Positions 61,601 through 64,000 of a stretch of 64,000 bases of DNA are shown here, in pieces; position 1 is the stretch's first letter, and every line of letters starts with the position of its first letter. The notes under the pieces were generated by a model. It was not told the origin of the DNA. It searched no databases and was given only the letters and a program-made list of their open reading frames with translations. This stretch comes from Panonychus citri. Taxonomy: Eukaryota; Arthropoda; Arachnida; Trombidiformes; Tetranychidae. The stretch spans positions 1,054,001 through 1,118,000 of the forward strand of contig NW_026515445.1 of the NCBI RefSeq assembly GCF_014898815.1. The letters run 5' to 3'. The position numbers and the translations under genes were made by a program.

Positions 61601-63635
61601 TTTTTATCGAATTAAAATAAAACTAGAACTTTGTAAACTTCGATTAACTAAAAACTGTTATTCTCATTTAATATCAAACGAAACTTTTACAACTTTTTCT
61701 CGAGCTTTTCTGATTCCTTGTTAGCATTTTGTTATTTTTCCTGTGTTTTGATGATCATCAATTTCAATTCAAAGGTATGATTACAATTTAATTTTATTAA
61801 TTGTATGAATAATTAAAGTAACTCGATTTTGAAAAGCTCTCTTTCCAACCAGGTTACCCTGATTAGAATCGTTCACCTTAGAGATGAATTATATTCATGT
61901 AATAATGTTCAGTAAATCTCAATTTCTTATTAAATTATTATCATGATGAAGATATGAAAAAGGAAGTGAGAGAGAAAGAGATAAAGAGAGGTAAAAAATG
62001 GATTAAATTCTGAAAATTTCATCATTTTCATGAACTTGTTCATCTTTTGGAATGTGATGAATCATATATATTGATTTTCCCTTGTGAGTATCACGTAAAT
62101 CTATAGACTCTCATGAAAATACACAGGAAATGATGATCAGTATTCAGTAGATAATAAGAAACTGGGACAAACTGGGAAGAGGTAAAAGAGGCAATAAAGA
62201 TGATCGGTGATTATGGAGATGATAAAAGGTACTAACCAATTGGTTCGTAAGGTGAAACTTTTTTTCATTTTATGTCTTCAGCTTTACGATAATGATAAAT
62301 ATTAAATTCCTGAGTAATCGTTGGTTTTCATAGCATTTAGTTATCATGAAATTATCTCAACCCATCCACTCATGATGAAGGTTATAATTATATATATACT
62401 GATGATTATAATGATTATATCATCAAGGTGATTGTGAGAAAATGATGAGGGATTTATTTTCATGAGACACATTGAAAATGAATGAAAAATTGTTCACTTT
62501 AAAATGTTATCATGAATTAGAATGAGATTTTCTGAATCACAATTCTCCCATTTCAGCGTTAAACTTTTATATCAATTTTATCGTTGACTTGTGATGGTTT
62601 ATTTTAGTTTTAATTTGATTCGAAAAAAAGTTCTAATTCGACAATTAAGTTCATTTGACATGTAAAAAGATAGAAAAATAAAATAAAGTTCTTAACGATT
62701 TCATGGAAAATTTTTCTCTTCTTGTTGTTTAGATAATCATATTTCTCGTCGTAAACGTCCAATTAGTTGACACACTTAAGACACAAACTTACGATAGTTT
62801 TTGACTTGTCTTTTCAAATCACTTCGAGTTCTAAACATGTTCTAATGCGATCATAACTTTAATAAGATGAAAGAAAAAAAGAAATAAAAAGTTCAGAATG
62901 TCAGTTTACAGGGGATAATTCATGATAACTATTCAATGGTTGAGGTATTTTCAGTAGGGAAAAAAGTTTCTACTTCTTCAGATAAAGTAGACAAAAGTTG
63001 ATCTGCTAATCTTAATTGTAACAATGTATTAATGCTCGTTTAGGTGAGTGATAATAGCGATACAATTGATTGGATTTCAAGATTAACAACACTTGAAATC
63101 GCCATGAAAGATATCATGAAATGAGTCTTTTCCTTCAAGTGTATAAGCTAATCGATAATAAGAATTGATTATATTGGTTATATTAACGTAAAAGGAAATC
63201 ATCTAGTTAATTGTGAAATAAATTGTTGGAGATCCAAGTGTAATTGCCATTAAAAATGATAACGATTCTGATCTACGATTAATCATATTTATCCTTAATT
63301 GGAATTGTTTTTCTCTCTCTCCATAAAAATCTCATGATTTTCATACACTGATTAATATTTTATTATCCAATTTTTATTTATTGGATTAACAGGAAACGGA
63401 ACCATTGAATTCAATGAATTTCTTCACATGATGTCTCGTAAAATGAAGGAAACAGATAAAGAAGAGGAGCTTCGTGAAGCTTTCAGGGTATTTGATAGGA
63501 ATGGAGATGGTTTTATCAATGCCGCTGAATTAAGGCATGTGATGACCAATTTAGGAGAGAAACTGACCGATGAGGAAGTGGAAGATATGATAAAAGAGGC
63601 TGATCTTGATGGTGATGGATTGGTCAATTACGACG
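48775..63635 (+). CDS. Neo-calmodulin-like EF-hand Ca2+ sensor, 3' end off the window
   Basis: Three exons: 48775-48822, 49694-49871 and 63393-63635, joined in phases 0 and 1. The fourth and last exon starts beyond 63635, where the frame ends at a GTGAGT donor (NYDG). The N-terminus MLNDSMHPDSCDTNLQAEYG adds about 20 residues to calmodulin. EF1 loop DKDLDGRITSTE, EF2 DQDGNGTIEFNE, EF3 DRNGDGFINAAE and EF4 DLDGDGLVNYDG keep the Ca2+ ligands visible here. The wording, especially EYGLTQEQIAEF and MRSLGQRATEAEL, fits insect neo-calmodulin rather than canonical calmodulin. It binds Ca2+ and regulates targets in the cytosol. The 13.5-kb intron interrupts EF2 after the DQDG. Confidence 0.92.
49872..63392 (+). 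other. 13.5-kb intron of the neo-calmodulin-like gene
   Basis: Extremely A+T-rich, no nested gene recognised. Contains (GTT)n at 52688-52710, (GA)n at 58577-58605 and ATG/CAT repeats, and most copies of the GAACTTTTTT word (52601, 53026, 58393, 58464, 59039, 59610, 60712, 62623 and nearby). Might hold enhancers or unrecognised non-coding transcripts. Confidence 0.6.
58577..58605. repeat. (GA)n microsatellite
   Basis: About 28 bp of AG repeats within the neo-calmodulin intron. Confidence 0.9.
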
Positions 63636-64000
63636 GTGAGTAAATGCTATTGATTTGACCCTTTCTCTTATTGGGAAATCATTGACATCAACTTAACATC
63701 GACAAAGTCTCCAAGTGATTAATCAACTCTAAGCCTAGAATTCAATTTTCAAATCAAGATTATCATCACCTTTTGCATGGATCATCACCATGACTTATCA
63801 GTTAAGCGATAAATTCAGTGATTCTGATGAAAATTCTTGGAATCAGGACCTTTTTGTTTCTCTCTCTTTTGCCATCTTTTTCTCACTTTATTGTTATCCT
63901 TTATCAGGAAATTCTCATCAATCAAATTAACAATCTATTCAGCATTTTGAATGTTAATTCTGTGTTGATGGTTTATTATTATTCAACATGGTAACATGAT
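63636..64000 (+). other. Intron following neo-calmodulin exon 3
   Basis: Begins at a GTGAGT donor. The window ends before the next acceptor. Confidence 0.6.

Overview
The window looks like nuclear DNA of a small-genome arthropod. Genes are compact, with many 60-100 bp GT-AG introns, and lie in very A+T-rich, CAATTAA-like intergenic DNA. Gene content is animal: a CCR4-NOT subunit, TRIC channel, ZIP7 transporter, kainate-type glutamate receptor, neo-calmodulin-like protein and a CBM14 chitin-binding protein. A mite or other chelicerate is my best guess from overall texture, but nothing here proves it. I see no prokaryotic, viral or CRISPR features.

Layout. 1-3.5 kb, minus strand: a long open frame running off the left edge (Ser/Gln/His-rich, unrecognised) and the N-terminal LRR exons of CNOT6/twin, with a possible in-frame upstream exon encoding a hydrophobic segment. 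4.6-7 kb, plus strand: a TRIC channel (TMEM38) and a small WBP1/VOPP1-like membrane protein. 8.7-10.3 kb: a hairpin-rich island followed by about 1.3 kb of a CT-rich 14-bp minisatellite. 10.3-21 kb: mostly A+T-rich non-coding DNA with one secreted CBM14 protein and one unrecognised type I membrane protein. 21.4-25.5 kb: divergent pair of nucleoside diphosphate kinase (minus) and glutamine-dependent NAD+ synthetase (plus). 26-30 kb: ZIP7/Catsup and an NYN-RRM ribonuclease-like protein. 30.9-34.3 kb, minus strand: NAA60, an unrecognised basic nuclear-type protein, and a decayed second copy of the NAA60 promoter and 5' end. 35-38.5 kb: a short TTC28-like TPR protein and LAS1L. 39.5-46.6 kb: a 12-13 exon kainate-type receptor. 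48.8-63.6 kb: a neo-calmodulin-like gene split by a 13.5-kb intron.

Most genes are unrelated housekeeping loci with no operon-like logic. The most interesting structures are (i) the duplicated NAA60 promoter, which keeps a nuclear-receptor everted repeat and a FOX/RFX X-box module in both copies, (ii) the hairpin/minisatellite composite at 8.7-10.3 kb, (iii) a GAACTTTTTT-type word that recurs in the non-coding DNA of the right half, (iv) the unassigned long frame beside the CNOT6 exons, and (v) three reading-frame breaks (TRIC, LAS1L, glutamate receptor) that look like small indels. I did not find a convincing new multi-gene system.
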